Below are positions 10,402 through 22,134 of a stretch of DNA of 64,000 bases, one piece after another; position 1 is the first letter of the stretch, and every line of letters starts with the position of its first letter. The stretch comes from Chaetomium olivaceum (Eukaryota; Ascomycota; Sordariomycetes; Sordariales; Chaetomiaceae). A model generated the notes under the pieces. That model was not told the DNA's origin, ran no database searches, and worked only from the letters and a program-made list of their open reading frames with translations. Position numbers and translations under genes: made by a program. The stretch lies in the NCBI GenBank assembly GCA_039881045.1, contig JAYWVB010000053.1:159777-223776 (forward strand). Reading direction: 5' to 3'.

Positions 10402-13271
10402 GTTTGAGTCGTTTTGACTGGTGTGATGTTTTTGTTATGCTGGTAATGAGTGTGTGTGGGGGTTGGGTTGGGTTGGGTTGGTGGTTGGTGATGTGGTTTG
10501 TTTTAGCCTTGATACCAACTTGCCTCTGTGGACAGAGGCAGATGACGAATTTTAAATGTGTTTGTGTCCATTTGCTGTGGTCGCTGCTATTGGTCTTGTG
10601 GTGACTACTTGACTGTGGTTATAATGAAGGATGTGTCGCTTCCCTGTAGCCCCTTCTATGTGATGCGCCACTGGTTTGGGATGCAAGACTGAGAATGAGT
10701 CTGCCTGCCCCGTAGATGCGGGACTGGACTCATTGCTTAATAACCTAACAACACGACCAGCTCGCCATCTCCTCTTAGCTTGTGCCGTGTTACGGCAAGT
10801 GACTCGATGTCAACTTGACGTTCCACACAGGTACTGTTCCTTCCGGATCACCAATTGTGGGTGCGGTCAAAGAAGTTTACAACCAAAACAGATTAGCTGC
10901 AATCCCAACGTTGGCTGATGCATCAGTACTGGATACCGGATTAGGTGTTTCCTGATTGCCCCTTTTGCTTTGCTCTCACAGATATTGACATAACTAAAGA
11001 TTATTAGTACTGATGTTTTCGCCAACTATCATCACTATCCCAACATTACCAAACCAAGAGCCAGTTGGCAAGCAACAACCTTATTTCCGCGCCGAAACTT
11101 TTAGTAGCTTATATCACCTGATCTTCTAGTCGAGGTACTCAAGTGTCCCTAAACCTACCGTCAAAATAAAGTTTTGCACAGCCCCCCTTTTCCTCCTCTC
11201 GCTTGCATGACACTATTCCCGATAAACTGCCACGGCCCCCACTCCACCTCCCCATCAGTTTTGGGGCCGGTTTGTTACCGGACTTGACTCACTGGCCTCC
11301 TGGTGGGGTGGGCGGGACGAACCGAGAGGTTTTGGGGTGGCTGTGCTGTTTGTGGGTTTGCTGAGGGTTTTGCTGGTAAGGTGTGTAGATGTGAGAGGGG
11401 AGGCGCTCTTTGTTGGTTGCTTGGGGTATGATATGGTGGGCGTGAGGTAGTAAGCTGCTACTACGAGCGTTAGGGGTTTGACAAAAAAAGAGGTGAGTCG
11501 TCTGACTTGGGGGATCTGAAGTGGTCTTTGGCGTTAAATCTGCTTACGGGGAGCGGGTTTTTTGAAGGTTGGTCGTATGTGTATCTATGAACGTATCTCT
11601 GTTTTATATTTCTTCTCGTAATGGAAGTCGAGTGTTTGCTATATCTGTTTGGCGGGCCTTTCTTGGTTATTGTAGAGAAAGATGAAGACTGTGACAAGGT
11701 ATGCTGATGATTTTGATCGGTGACTGATCGCCTTCACTGGGCTTGTTGAATCGACAATTACTTTTTGAGCCATGGATTGCTTTTGTAAGGCGGCTTAAAT
11801 AATGAGAGATGGCCAGTTCTGCTTGATAGGCTCAACCCTTCGATAGCAGCCACTCCTATGTTCTTGTATGCAATCGCTTGGTTGCATCCAAAATAGACAG
11901 ATTTTGAAGTTTTGTGGCCAATTCCAGTCCAAAAATATACAAAATAAAGCAAAAGTGATGGAAGCCAGAGTCGAACCCAGGAGCGGCTTACCTTTGCACG
12001 ATCCGCAGTGTGGTGTCCCGATGGCGCCCACAAGTTGCGGTTATTACCACTGCACCACTGACTTTCGACTCTGGTGGAAGAAGGAAGCAGAGGACTGAGT
12101 TAAGAACCCTCGGGATCGCGGACCAGCTGGATGTTGGTCGGTGTTGTGTTGCGGGAAGTCACGCAAGTTGGGATGGAAGAGGTGGGCAGGTAAGGGCATC
12201 TGAGATTGAGCGGAACTACTGCCGCCTCGGGGATGTAAATAACTAGCGGAAGTGAGAGTGTGAAATAGAGCCCCTGGAAAGCTTACCCCCCAAGACCCGA
12301 GGGTGTTGTTTGCATGACTATCTCCGGAGCTGAAGCCATCCACAACAGGTGAGGATACCAGTCTTTACCTACCCCCCGGAACTATCCCATATATACCCCT
12401 AGCGACACCACGAAGATCTCGTTGCCAATCTTGGACTTTGGCTATGAGCCTACGCCACACTACTGCTTGTATATCGTCTTCCTACAGCAGACTTACAAAA
12501 TAACCTCCCTTTTTCATCCATTCATCACAGCACATGGCCCTATCTGCCAAACCACGACTCGAAGCCAAACACGAGCACTAAAACCGACCCAGTAACCTCA
12601 TTCACGGCACAAGACAAGGACGCCAAGGATGTTGTCAAGCGAGTTATCACCTTCCAAGCATGGCAAGAAGCCCAAGCAAGCCAGAATGGGAGGTAAACAA
12701 ATCATGTTCACTCTCAGCCGCTACTACGAGCGTAGGGCACCAAGCCATATAGGTAGGTAAAGGGCATACCGAGAGCGACAAATCGACAAGTCCAACACAA
12801 CCTGGAACCACAGCCTGGGTAATGCCCAAACCATATCATCCACACGGTCAACGAACTCCCACCATCCCATCCCAATCACCAAATAGCCGACCAAGAAGAG
12901 AATCCAGTAATCAACAGCCCTTGGGCAGGTAGAAGAGAAGAAAAACAAAACAATCGCCATCGATCACCGCATATTCCATCCATAGATCCATCCATCCCTT
13001 TTTCCAGGTAATCATGCAAATTTGGTATTTGCGCACGGAAAACAAAATAAAACAAGAACAGAGAGATAGAAAAAAACACGACAAGAGTCAAATAAACGCC
13101 AGTTCCCCCCAAGCTCCCAAATCCCCTAGATACCAAATACCACCCCCCTACCTCCCACCTCCACTCCCCAAAGTGACTAGCTGGGTATCGCGCAACCTAT
13201 CCGTCGGCCGCCACAACACATCCTCCCGCCCCTTCCTCAAATCACTCAAAGATAATCCTCCCTATCAATCA
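10402..13271. other. Intergenic between transporter and unknown-function gene
   Basis: About 2.9 kb holding the transporter 3' region (GT-rich, 10440-10500) and the 3' flank of the minus-strand gene. Apart from a tRNA-like block at 11957-12075 I see no supported gene. Confidence 0.5.
11957..12075 (-). other. tRNA-like block bounded by an 11-bp inverted repeat
   Basis: On the minus strand the block has a box-A-like TGGTGCAGTGGT and a box-B-like GGGTTCGACTC, and a T run follows. The outer ends CCAGAGTCGAA and TTCGACTCTGG are perfectly complementary. The T stem does not pair acceptably and no clean anticodon stem exists, so it is not a functional tRNA as read. A decayed tRNA or tRNA-derived element is the best guess. 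Confidence 0.3.
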
Positions 13272-14393
13272 TCAAATCGGACTCCCCGGGAAACTCCTTA
13301 CACCATTCCCACCGACGCTCAAGTCTCCGCTGCCGGTCCTCCTCAGCGCCTGGCTCATCGTCTCGATCGCAATCTCTCCGCCATTGGGCGCCGGCGACAG
13401 CGACATGCTCATCATGCTGGTGGGGCTACCGAGCGACTTGCCCGTGCCGGAGGGTGACGATGCCCTGGCCCGAGCTGCGGCCTCGAGGCCCCCCTTGACC
13501 GACCCACTCTTGCTCAACGGCGGGCTCACACCGCCAGGTCCGCCGCCACCGGCCGAGGAGACGGGCGAGCGAATGGGCGAGGGGGAGCGGTTATTGTTGG
13601 CCGAGGCGAAGGAGGTTAGCCCCGCGAGGTGAATGCTGTCGCGCGAGGGGCTGCCGGCGGAGAAGCCGCCATGTTCGGCTTGAACAACGTCGGCGAACGA
13701 GATAAAAGACAGGCGGCGGACATCGGTGGTGTCGAAGCTACCGTAATTGGAAGCCGTCTCGGCAGCGGTGGTGGTGGTGGCGGAGGAGAAAGCGGCCAGC
13801 TCGTCGGCCCAGGAGGGCTCGGCGTACGGGCTTAGGCCGGTCACGTTCACCGAGGCGGGCTGATGGGAGGCGTGGGTGATGATCTCGACGGTGTCCGGAT
13901 TGAGGTGGTCGTCGGTAATGGCTTCGGAGGAGGCGTCGAGGACAGGAGGGATGTAGTTCTCGGTTTGGATATGCGAGGGGATGGCGGGGGAGGCGGGCAT
14001 CAGCGCGGCGCTGCTTTCTTGGACGTTGCGCTCGAAAATCTGGCTGCCGGCGGGCGATGCGAGGCGTGGGGAAGAGCCGAAACCCCCGCGGCCTGGAGAG
14101 GAAGGGGAGAAACGGGAGCGGTCGGTTTGGGTGGGAGAGGCGGCCGTGGTATGGGTTGTCGTGGAAGTCGGTTTGCTGGTGGAAGCGGGTTGGGTGGGTT
14201 CCTTTTTCTTGCCGAAGCCAAAAAGGCTGCGCTTCTTTTTCTTCTTCTCTTCACTTTCAGCGGCCTTTGACGCCTCCCTGCGGGCTAGCAGTTCTGACTC
14301 GTGCGCTTGCTCGTCTCGCTCTGTAGTCGACGGCTCTGCCAATGTGGGAATCGCGGTGCTGCCCTGGGCGGGCACTGCGGTCGCGAGACTCAT
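13272..14393 (-). CDS. Conserved Ser/Pro-rich fungal protein of unknown function
   Basis: Single-exon frame of 373 residues from the ATG at 14393 (context CAAGATGAG) to TGA at 13272. The frame is open further upstream but lacks a better ATG. No enzymatic domain is visible. It has a lysine stretch followed by RSLFGFGKKK near residue 50, then long Ser/Thr/Pro/Gly-rich disorder. More ordered blocks are SQIFERNVQES, IPSHIQTENYIPPVLD, DDHLNPDTVEIITHASHQP, DVRRLSFISFADVVQAEH and IETMSQALRRTGS, the kind of short conserved islands seen in ascomycete scaffold-like proteins. RRLSF and RRTGS look like basophilic kinase sites. A GTAAGG donor near the 3' end could splice to a short alternative tail. Function unknown. 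Confidence 0.75.
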   Translation of the reverse strand: MSLATAVPAQGSTAIPTLAEPSTTERDEQAHESELLARREASKAAESEEKKKKKRSLFGFGKKKEPTQPASTSKPTSTTTHTTAASPTQTDRSRFSPSSPGRGGFGSSPRLASPAGSQIFERNVQESSAALMPASPAIPSHIQTENYIPPVLDASSEAITDDHLNPDTVEIITHASHQPASVNVTGLSPYAEPSWADELAAFSSATTTTAAETASNYGSFDTTDVRRLSFISFADVVQAEHGGFSAGSPSRDSIHLAGLTSFASANNNRSPSPIRSPVSSAGGGGPGGVSPPLSKSGSVKGGLEAAARARASSPSGTGKSLGSPTSMMSMSLSPAPNGGEIAIETMSQALRRTGSGDLSVGGNGVRSFPGSPI

Positions 14394-15655
14394 CTTGCTG
14401 AGATATGGTGGTGGCGTGAGGGGCGAGGTGGGGATCGCGTAGGAATGGGGTAAGTTACAGTAGTTCCAAGTCTGCGTCCGATGTCTACCAGAAAAGGTAG
14501 AGCTGTCAGCAATGCTGTCTTCGGCGATCGATGAAGTTGAGTGGGTGATGGACGATAGTATGCTGCAGGTGGTGGGGATTTGACAAGGTGTTGTGGCGAG
14601 GTGAAGACAATATGTGTGCGACTGGTTGGACAGATTTCCCGATTCGCCGCGAATATATCGACGATAAAGTGCGTCTCTGTCTGGAACCAATAACCACGGA
14701 ATAGAGGGCGGTCGTACCTTGGCTCTAGGCCCGGCTCGGTGCGACGCGGGGGAAGGGGGGGGCAGGTGAGCGACCGAGAAAAACCTGGAACCGGGTGTGG
14801 TGATGGGTTGGTGATTCTTGCTGTTTTGGAGGGCAATGGTTGGCGCCTTCCCAGATGGGCTTCGGGTCTGGCGCAAAAAGTGTGATGCAGGTTGCAGGAA
14901 GGTGCGGCTTTCCCGGTTCCTGAATCCCCCGTGCTGTGTTGTGCTGTGCTGCGTGCGGCGTGCTGCCCTGGTCTCTCGTGTTCCTGAACTTTCGCTTGCC
15001 GGGTCCGGGCCGCGTCGGTTTCGTTTTTGGTTAAAGAGGCAGATCAGCGCTGGCGGCAAGTCCGATTGGGATAGGGATAGGAATGCGTGGGTTAGATGTG
15101 TGGATAAGGGTAATGCGGGCGTGTGAGTTATTATAAATCGTAGAGAGGATTGGATGGATTGTTTCTCGTCACTTTGCTTTGTTCTCGGGCAGAGCGACAA
15201 GGCGACCCGGTGACCTCGGGACGCAAATCGCGATCAACAGGGAATGACGCTGTTTGGTAGCGCTCCCAGGCTGAAAGAGGGGTGTGATCCAGTCGGTCCC
15301 TTAACGACGTAATGCAGGCCCACCGAAGGCACAGCTGCCAAGAGAAGCAAGACCTAAAACGGGTGGTGGAAGGATGTGGAACCTTTCAACTCGGTTTCAC
15401 CTATTTTGTACATTCCAGCTTCGTAGTTGCAGACTCCGATCCAACCTAGGTACGTAAGATTTAAGGTAGGTCTTAGATGTCGCCGTGTCCGGGGAAGGGT
15501 ACCTATGTATGTCTGCTTGCAGCATTAGGCATAAATTCCAATATTGCAGGCCCCTGGCTGCGCCTCAACAACCAACCTATCTCAGACCCGACCAAAACCA
15601 ACCTTGGGTTGTTGGTATCGACCTTCGGACTCTCTGTCTCTCACGCTCGCAAGGA
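14394..15655. other. 5' flank of the Ser/Pro-rich gene
   Basis: About 1.26 kb upstream of the 14393 start, reaching the 3' side of the kelch gene. It probably holds leader and promoter; no separate gene is supported. Confidence 0.4.
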
Positions 15656-17945
15656 TCACGCGGGATCTTGGATAGAGGTAGGGGGCAGGCTGACGCAAGC
15701 ATCAGAGTTCCTGCCCGCATCATGTATGTATCTGTCCGTATGGTATGTACATATGTACACGCACATGTGCCCGTACATTGGGCGCAGACTGGGTATCACC
15801 ACAGGGAACCAACTAGTATCCCCTTCCGTGCCGTGAAGCATCCATCTCATACGTCCGCTGTTGCGGGTCCATCTCGAACGCTTGCGTCTGGTGGTCCATC
15901 TCATGATAGACGTGCGGCTGGGATTCAGCTCATGATAGACGTGCGTCTGGGGGTTCATCTCGTAATGACCATACGGGTCGGGGTTCATCTCGGCGGGCAG
16001 GCCCCGAGGATCCATCTCGACTGGTGAGCGCGGTGTCGACATTTCCGTGTGGCCATGGGGAGCGTCGGCCTCCGGAAGCCCTGGGTGCTTGACCTCGCCA
16101 GCTCCATCGGTGCTGTTGTCCTGGACCGACCCGACCAAAGTGCTTTGCTTGCGACGTCGGAGGAATATCCACACGGCCACTGCGATTAGGGCCAGTCCCC
16201 CGATGCCGCCCACGACCCCTCCAACGATGGCGCCGACCGGGGTCCCTGCGGATTCTGGTTCGCTTGTCGGGGCGGGGTCGGTACCGCCAGATTCAGTAGG
16301 CGAAGGCCCCGAACTTTGTGCTAGTGGGGAATCAGCATGTGCGCCCTGGATATATCGTTCCGGACATGGTCACTTACTTGAGCTGGGTGGTGTGGTGGAC
16401 TTGCGCGCAAACAGTCGCCGTACCTCCTCCGAAGACCAGTCGACCTGATCGAACGACCTATAACCCTATTAGCAAGACGCTCGGGCACGCACCCTTTAGA
16501 GCGCGGATAAAAACGCAGAATGCCTACCCGTTGTTATACCAGGTCTGCAGCGCGCTCGGCCTCTCGTACGCCGCCGCAGCGGCGTCGTATGAGTCTGTCC
16601 ATTGCATAGCCGTCATGTCAAACAAGAGCATCCCATTGGGCGCCGGGTCTTCGGTGAGCCCCCAGATGTCCTTGCCGAAAAGGCTCAGCACCTGCCGGCC
16701 GCCCACTTGCACGCAGGTGGCATCCCCTCGCGCGCTGTACGGTATATTTGGGGCTTTTTTCCATACGAATCCCGGCAGGCTCAAGACGTATGCGTCCTGG
16801 TAGGTGTATAGGTCGCGTCGGTTGACTCCGCCAGCGAGGAAGCTGAGCAGGTTGTCAGCGACGGCTTCGCGCACTCTTTTAACACCCGCGTAATAACTCA
16901 CATGTCGTAGCCGCCGTCGGCGGTCTTTATAATAGCCGTGCAAGCTTGTATCCGTGGCGAAGTAGGGATATCGCCGCTCGTCAGCTGCCAATAAACCTTC
17001 TTTGTCGTAGGATTGAACAAGGTGATGTTGTAAAAATCAAGAGACGGCTCCTTGCCATTCCAACGGCCTACCAAAGAAGGGGTGATTCCGCCAAGCGTGA
17101 TGATGATGCCGTCGTTCCCGAACGATGGGAGATAGTGAGCGCTTGCCCCTACCAGTGTGGCAAAGGGGCTGTTGTCCGTCTCGTTCGTCCACACGCGCGT
17201 CGCCATGTTGAACGTCACCATCCCCCCTACAACCTGAGTCGAACCGTTCGTGTCTGGCTCCGACCACCTTTGGATCTCCCCACCAATCACAAATGCCGTA
17301 GTACCCGTGTTTGCAGACGCACCCAGCGCGGCGGAATGCATGTTAGAGAAAGTCCCTCCGTTTGCAGGCGTCACAATCGACCATTCGCCCCCACCCTCGC
17401 CGTCGGCATTGAATTTCCAGAGCTCGGGCTCTGTCATGTTTTCCTTCACACTTGCCGGAAACTCGCCGCCCCACGAGTAGAATGTCCCGGCCTGTTCGTC
17501 CGTCCATAGGACCAAGTTAGACTTTTTCGGTCCAGACTTCTCGATCGAGCGGATCGAGACATCGCTAGTAGTCCACGACCGGCTAATGTCGATTGAGAGT
17601 GTGGATTCGGCCGCAATTCCTGCAGGTAATTCTTTAGTATTCCCCAACTCTCACCGTGTGACGTCCTAAAAATCCATGAATTGAACAGTGGGACGGGGCA
17701 GTCGATCGCGTACCTTCACGGACCCGATTTACCGACCATGCCGAGAGCTCGCCCCCGTCAACGTAGACATAGTCGCCCAACACGGTCGCTTTTACATGTC
17801 AGAACATCACGCGAGCAAGGAAGCGCTGGGGGAGGAACGGACCGGCCGACTTCTCTCGAACCAGGTAGGTGTTGCGCGCAGGCACCTCCAGAACCGCTAC
17901 GGCAAAGGCACAGCATAAGCCGAGAAAGACGAGTAGAGTTGGCAT
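15656..17945 (-). CDS. Kelch-repeat single-pass membrane protein
   Basis: Exons (minus): 17945-17843, 17788-17714, 17619-16902, 16842-16528, 16457-16378 and 16320-15656; all phases agree and several introns show CTGAC or CTAAT branch sites. The first 20 or so residues (MPTLLVFLGLCCAFAVAV) are a signal peptide. The ectodomain carries kelch-type blades: LGDYVYVDGGELS, FYSWGGEFP, TAFVIGGEI, GIIITLGGITP, DIFLAGGVNRRDLYTYQDAYVLSLPGF and VGGRQVLSLFGKD. A Ser/Thr/Pro/Gly stalk is followed by a Gly-rich membrane span (about residues 460-480) ending FLRRRK, so the tail is cytosolic. The tail has repeated EMDP/EMNP units. As read the frame slips at 15920-15922 into a basic tail ending at 15656 (651 residues). 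One more C in that run gives a stop at 15813 (599 residues), which is probably the true end. Confidence 0.85.
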
Positions 17946-19208
17946 TGGCCGTCGCTCAGGAGAAAACATAGCGGGAGGATATCCAACGCGACATCAAGGC
18001 GCCGAGAAACACGCGGATGAGTACATGAACAATGGTTTTCGAGTTGAAATTGGAAGCCGAGGCGAGAGGAAAGGGCAGACTTCAGAGTCTTGCCTTTGTG
18101 GAGCTGCTGTCAGATGGTAACATCGAGGCACACCAAGGATGATCAAGGATGGGAATGATTGACTCTCGGTGCATCGGCCGTTTTCCGCCCCCAAAAGACG
18201 GGATTGGGCGTCGAAGATGCGCCCAGCTTTGATTGTGTTGCATCAGCGCGAAATACCAGAGCGTTGCAGATACAGACCCTTGCAAGCAGCATTTTTGCAG
18301 TCAGCTTGCTACTTGGCGCCAGGGAGTGAGGTAACCGTTCGTTTCCTCATTTAGCCATGCCCGCGAGAAACATGTTGGGAGATCGAGGAAGTCGCGAAGG
18401 GTCAGGGGAAAGCCAAAAATACGACGCTGCGCCTGCCTTGTCGCCTACCGCGACCTGTGGTTGGCCGCTTTGGGGGAGCGGAAGTTGCAGGAGCCGGTTT
18501 GCCGATCGCGGAAGGCGCCTCGGGCGGCAGGGCTCAGGCACATCAAGCAAGAACAATTCGCTTTCGTAAACATAGAAATACATCGTTCATACAGATGAAA
18601 TGGTTGTCCCGAGGACAAAGTTTATAGGGAGGGAGTACAATCTACCATTTCGTTTCGATGTCTTAGTCCCAATGGTCCTTCAGAAATTTAGCCAGATCTT
18701 GCGGCATTCTACTCGTGTGTGAAGTAAACTACCTTTCCCTTTTACGGAGTAGTTATAGATTGCTGTCGTTTTAGCAAAGAACCGGATAGTGTCCGCCGTT
18801 AATCCCGTCACACGACCGGCCCGCGCCGGTTGAACCGCGCCCCACTCGGGCCGGGGGCACGGAGAGGCGGGCACAAACCCGGCGCTACCATGATTGGCCT
18901 GACAAGCCGGAGCGGGGCTTGGCTCGCCAAAAGAAACTCAGAACTCACGTGACGGCTTCTATCGACGCCTAAGAAAAAGTTGATTCGCATCACGACTTCA
19001 AACCGCACTTGCCGAGTGAAGGAGGTGGACGGCGGCCCCGACAGCACACCAGACAAGCCAATTCCGAATTGCAGCTGCTCCACCACTCCCTCTCCCATTT
19101 TTGCCGCTAGCCGACCTATCTTGATTGTTTTGTGCCTACCGACACCGAGGATCCGCCTTCCCACAGTCGGTTCCTTTTTTTTACGGTGCAATTCCCCGAC
19201 CGATCACG
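17946..19208. other. Divergent promoter region, kelch gene and mL58
   Basis: About 1.26 kb between two divergently oriented start codons. It must hold both promoters; no further gene or clear regulatory element is recognised. Confidence 0.5.
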
Positions 19209-19954
19209 ATGGAGGCCATGGTAACAAGACCGGCAGTCTCCTGCTGCCGGCAGGCCGTGCTCTCGGCCCCGACATCTTCCCGGCTCGTGCTGAGCAGCAC
19301 CACCACCCTTCCCTCGAACATGCGCCAAAAGTCGACGGCCGCCCGCACACGACGTGCGCTCAACATTCCCCCGCACGAGTCCTTCCTCAACCCCAACAGC
19401 AGCGCTGCCGACCGCAACGCCCGCCCGACAACCGGACAAATCATACAACCCGCCCTCGTCCGCCGCCTCTGTCTACCACACGCCCTTCAAGTTCCTGCCC
19501 AAGCAAGACCCGCGGCGGCGCGCCAACCTCGCCTCGGAGCTCTTCGCCGCCTCCACCACCATCCAGTACCCCTCCACCCACACCCAACCCCACCACCACC
19601 ACCACCACCAACAATCAACAGAACCCGGCAGCACCCCGCCATCAGCAGCGGACTTCCCTTCCATCGAAGGCGAGCCGCGCTACCCGGGCGCGGCACCACC
19701 TGACCAAGGCGGACATCGAGGAGATGCGGCGGCTGCGGGCGCTGGACCCGGTCGAGCACAGCGTGCCGAACCTGTCGGCGCGCTTCCGCTGCAGCAAGCT
19801 GTTCGTCATGATGTGCTGCCAGGCGCCGCGCGAGCACCGCGAGAAGGTGCAGGCGGAGGTGGAGGCGGCCAAGGCGCGCTGGGGCCCGCGCCGCGCCGCG
19901 GCTCGTGGGGAGCGGAAGGCCAGGATGGGGATGCTGTTTAATGGCGAGTTATAA
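19209..19954 (+). CDS. mrpl20: Mitochondrial large-ribosomal-subunit protein mL58 (MRPL20), two apparent frameshifts
   Basis: Nuclear gene for a fungal-specific protein of the mitochondrial 54S subunit. The Arg/Ser-rich N-terminus from the ATG at 19209 looks like a mitochondrial targeting peptide. KSTAARTRRALNIPPHESFL follows in the first frame, ASVYHTPFKFLPKQDPRRRANLASELF in a second and HHLTKADIEEMRRLRALDP through KARWGPRRAAARGERKARM in the third, ending TAA at 19952. Frame changes lie near 19443 and at 19692-19693. Both look like one extra base (or two missing), and no GT-AG intron can span either. With both steps the product is about 247 residues, normal for the family. A histidine/Ser/Thr-rich linker sits in the middle. 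The gene is normally single copy and needed for respiration, so consensus error is at least as likely as decay. Confidence 0.8.
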
Positions 19955-20720
19955 AAGCGGGATGTTGGGGCTTGTGTGTGGCTGGGATGGCATGGGGTGG
20001 AATGGTTGGATTGGATCGATGATGGGCGAGGTCCAATCAGCCATGATGTTGACGCTCCTTACCTTACGTTGGCTAGGTGGGCTTGAGAGCGACGGGGCGG
20101 GGCACTGCATCTGACAGAGTGTGGTGTCTTGGGCGTTGTCCTGAGCGGAAATCCGCGACAGGCACTGTCCAAATGGCCCTAGGTTGAGTACTTAGGGAAA
20201 TGCCACTGTACGATCAATGGAGGGGCAAAGCATTCAACGGTCAACGACGGGCATGGGCGGATCTGTAGGCAGCAAAAATGGGAACAACGGCTGGTGTCTC
20301 CAGCCGCCCACTGTATAATGCAAAATGTACCTTGTATATTCCTCTCAACATTGCATCACCTATCCTTTGCTGGATTGGGGTTGCTTTGGTCATGCAGTCG
20401 TGTTCTTAAGGAGCTTATTGAAGTAGCAGCGCGTCCGAGATTTGAACTCGGGATCACCCCCCACCCCACCTCCGTATATAATAAGTTGGAACTAGCGTAA
20501 CTTCGTACCATCCTGCATCAAACGAGTCATCTTTCTGAACCCTCCTTGGCCTTCCCCCTTCCCCTTCCCATCTGCCTGCCTATCCCGTTCATAATCCACC
20601 CCCGACGGGATGACCCCCGACACCAACCACACCAACTCCGTCGCTTCCCCTGCACCTCACGCCCCAGGATCTCCCCCCTCGCCCGCTCATCATCCCACTC
20701 GGGCACGCACGCGCCCACCT
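19955..20720. other. Convergent intergenic region with a tRNA 3'-half remnant
   Basis: About 770 bases between mL58 and the zinc-binding gene. On the minus strand at 20428-20456 there is a perfect T arm (CCGAG-TTCAAAT-CTCGG) followed by ACGCGCT, but no matching 5' acceptor strand or anticodon arm is found, so it is at most a tRNA fragment. Confidence 0.35.
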
Positions 20721-22134
20721 TCACCATACACGCACTCGCATGTTCTTCATGACCCCACCGATCCCCTCCACCTCGTGCCTCTCATACCCCGGTTTTATTG
20801 CCGGACTAGGCGTCCTCCTGTCCTGGACCGACGCACCGGACGAGCTGACCAGACTACTAAGGCTGGCCGAGCTACTGCCAGCCCCGATCGTGGTTGCCGC
20901 CCAAGGGGTCAGAGAGGACGCACTGCTGCTGGGGCCACTGGGCGGGGTTGTCGCGGCCAGCTGGAAGTACTCCGCGTCACGCGCATCCTCGGCGTCACCG
21001 TCCATCTCCTGCTCCCGCTCTCGGGCCGCGCAGCACTCCGTCTCCCGCCCACAGATGACGCCGCGATCGCCTTCACCTATCCCGGTGCCGAGACCGCCGA
21101 GGACTTCGGTGTATTGGTTGCGCCATCTCCAAATGCTGATGAGGAGTGTTAGTGGTAATGTGATGAATGGATGGGTATGGAGGCGGGACGGATTTACCCC
21201 CTGTATTCCGAGTCATCGCCGAGAATGGACCTCCCGCACGGTTGGCAGAGCCATACGCCCCCGGAGCCGCACCCGCAGATCGCCCGTTCCATGTCATCCG
21301 AGTCAATCCGGATTTCGGGTCCAAGCCGCGGCTTGACCAGGGAACCAAGCGGTGCTGCCACGCAAGGCCCACAGAGACGCCGGTGGCGGTCTCGCAGCAC
21401 GATAGGCGCCGGGGGTTTTATAGCACAGTTCTAGACGGCCATGTTAATTCGCGTTTACAGATGTGATTCATCCACGGTTCAGGCTCACCCTGCAGACGAC
21501 CACGCCACACCGCCGGCACTTGGCCACCATATCTCGAGCACACCGGCCCGACTTGCCATTGTAGCTCGACCTGCCCGCATCCTGCATGTAATACCAGTTG
21601 CTAGCACGGGCTCGGTACCGGAATGTGTCCTCCGGGTCGACAGGGACCTGCTCGTTGATGCAATGCATGGTCGAGACGAGCAGCATCGTGCGGTACTGCA
21701 GCAGCCCCTGACGAATCTGGCGGCAGGTCCGCGACAGGTTATCGAGGGTGTTGAGGTCAATCGAAGCGGCAACCGACATGACGATGCTGGTCATCGAGTC
21801 AGCAATGTTTCCCTTGGCAGGACTAAAACTGCCAAGGTGGTGATGGTTTCATGCAGCTGAGAGAACGCATGAAGGGTGGTGCAGCCTACGGATAGCATCC
21901 CAGGGCCTGCGTCATGGAGTTTTGGTTCGGATTCTCCCTGGCTGCGCGCCCGTGAGCCTCCTCGCGTTCCTTCCACGTGGCATTGCCGGCGCCGATGCCT
22001 CCATCACCGGGGAGGCCTAAACCTGCCGCCGATGCCGGCACTGGCTTGAGGGCGTCAATTGGGCCATTCCACATCGGCTGTCCTTCTTGAGGAGACTCAT
22101 TGTCGTCCTCACCCAAATCCACAAACACAGCCAT
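20721..22134 (-). CDS. Cys-rich, probably zinc-binding fungal protein (F-box-like N-terminal region)
   Basis: Four exons (minus): 22134-21890, 21786-21489, 21430-21198 and 21135-20721. The introns are 103, 58 and 62 nt; the first and third have CTGAC/CTAAC branch sites and all phases fit, giving 396 residues. After an acidic N-terminus, residues about 80-120 (LGCYPIVMSVAASIDL, TLDNLSRTCRQIRQGLL) resemble the helical pattern of an F-box. Then come metal-site-like clusters: CARDMVAKCRRCGVVVCRNC, LCGPC, ICGCGSGGVWLCQPCG and later VICGRETECCA. WRWRNQYTEVLGGLGTGIGEG is a further conserved-looking block before a Ser/Ala-rich tail. I recognise the general fungal family but not a named function. A role as a ubiquitin-ligase adaptor is only a possibility. 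Confidence 0.8.

Noticed and set aside
14394..15200. Extension of the Ser/Pro-rich protein to 642 residues
   Set aside because: The upstream part of the open frame starts with TTG, has no family-like sequence and lies beyond a good ATG at 14393; it is probably leader DNA.
17790..17850. In-frame TGA early in the kelch gene
   Set aside because: A 54-nt intron (17842-17789; GTCCGT donor, CTGAC branch point that itself overlaps the TGA, AAAAG acceptor) removes it in the correct phase and joins EKSA to ATVLGDYVYVDGGE.
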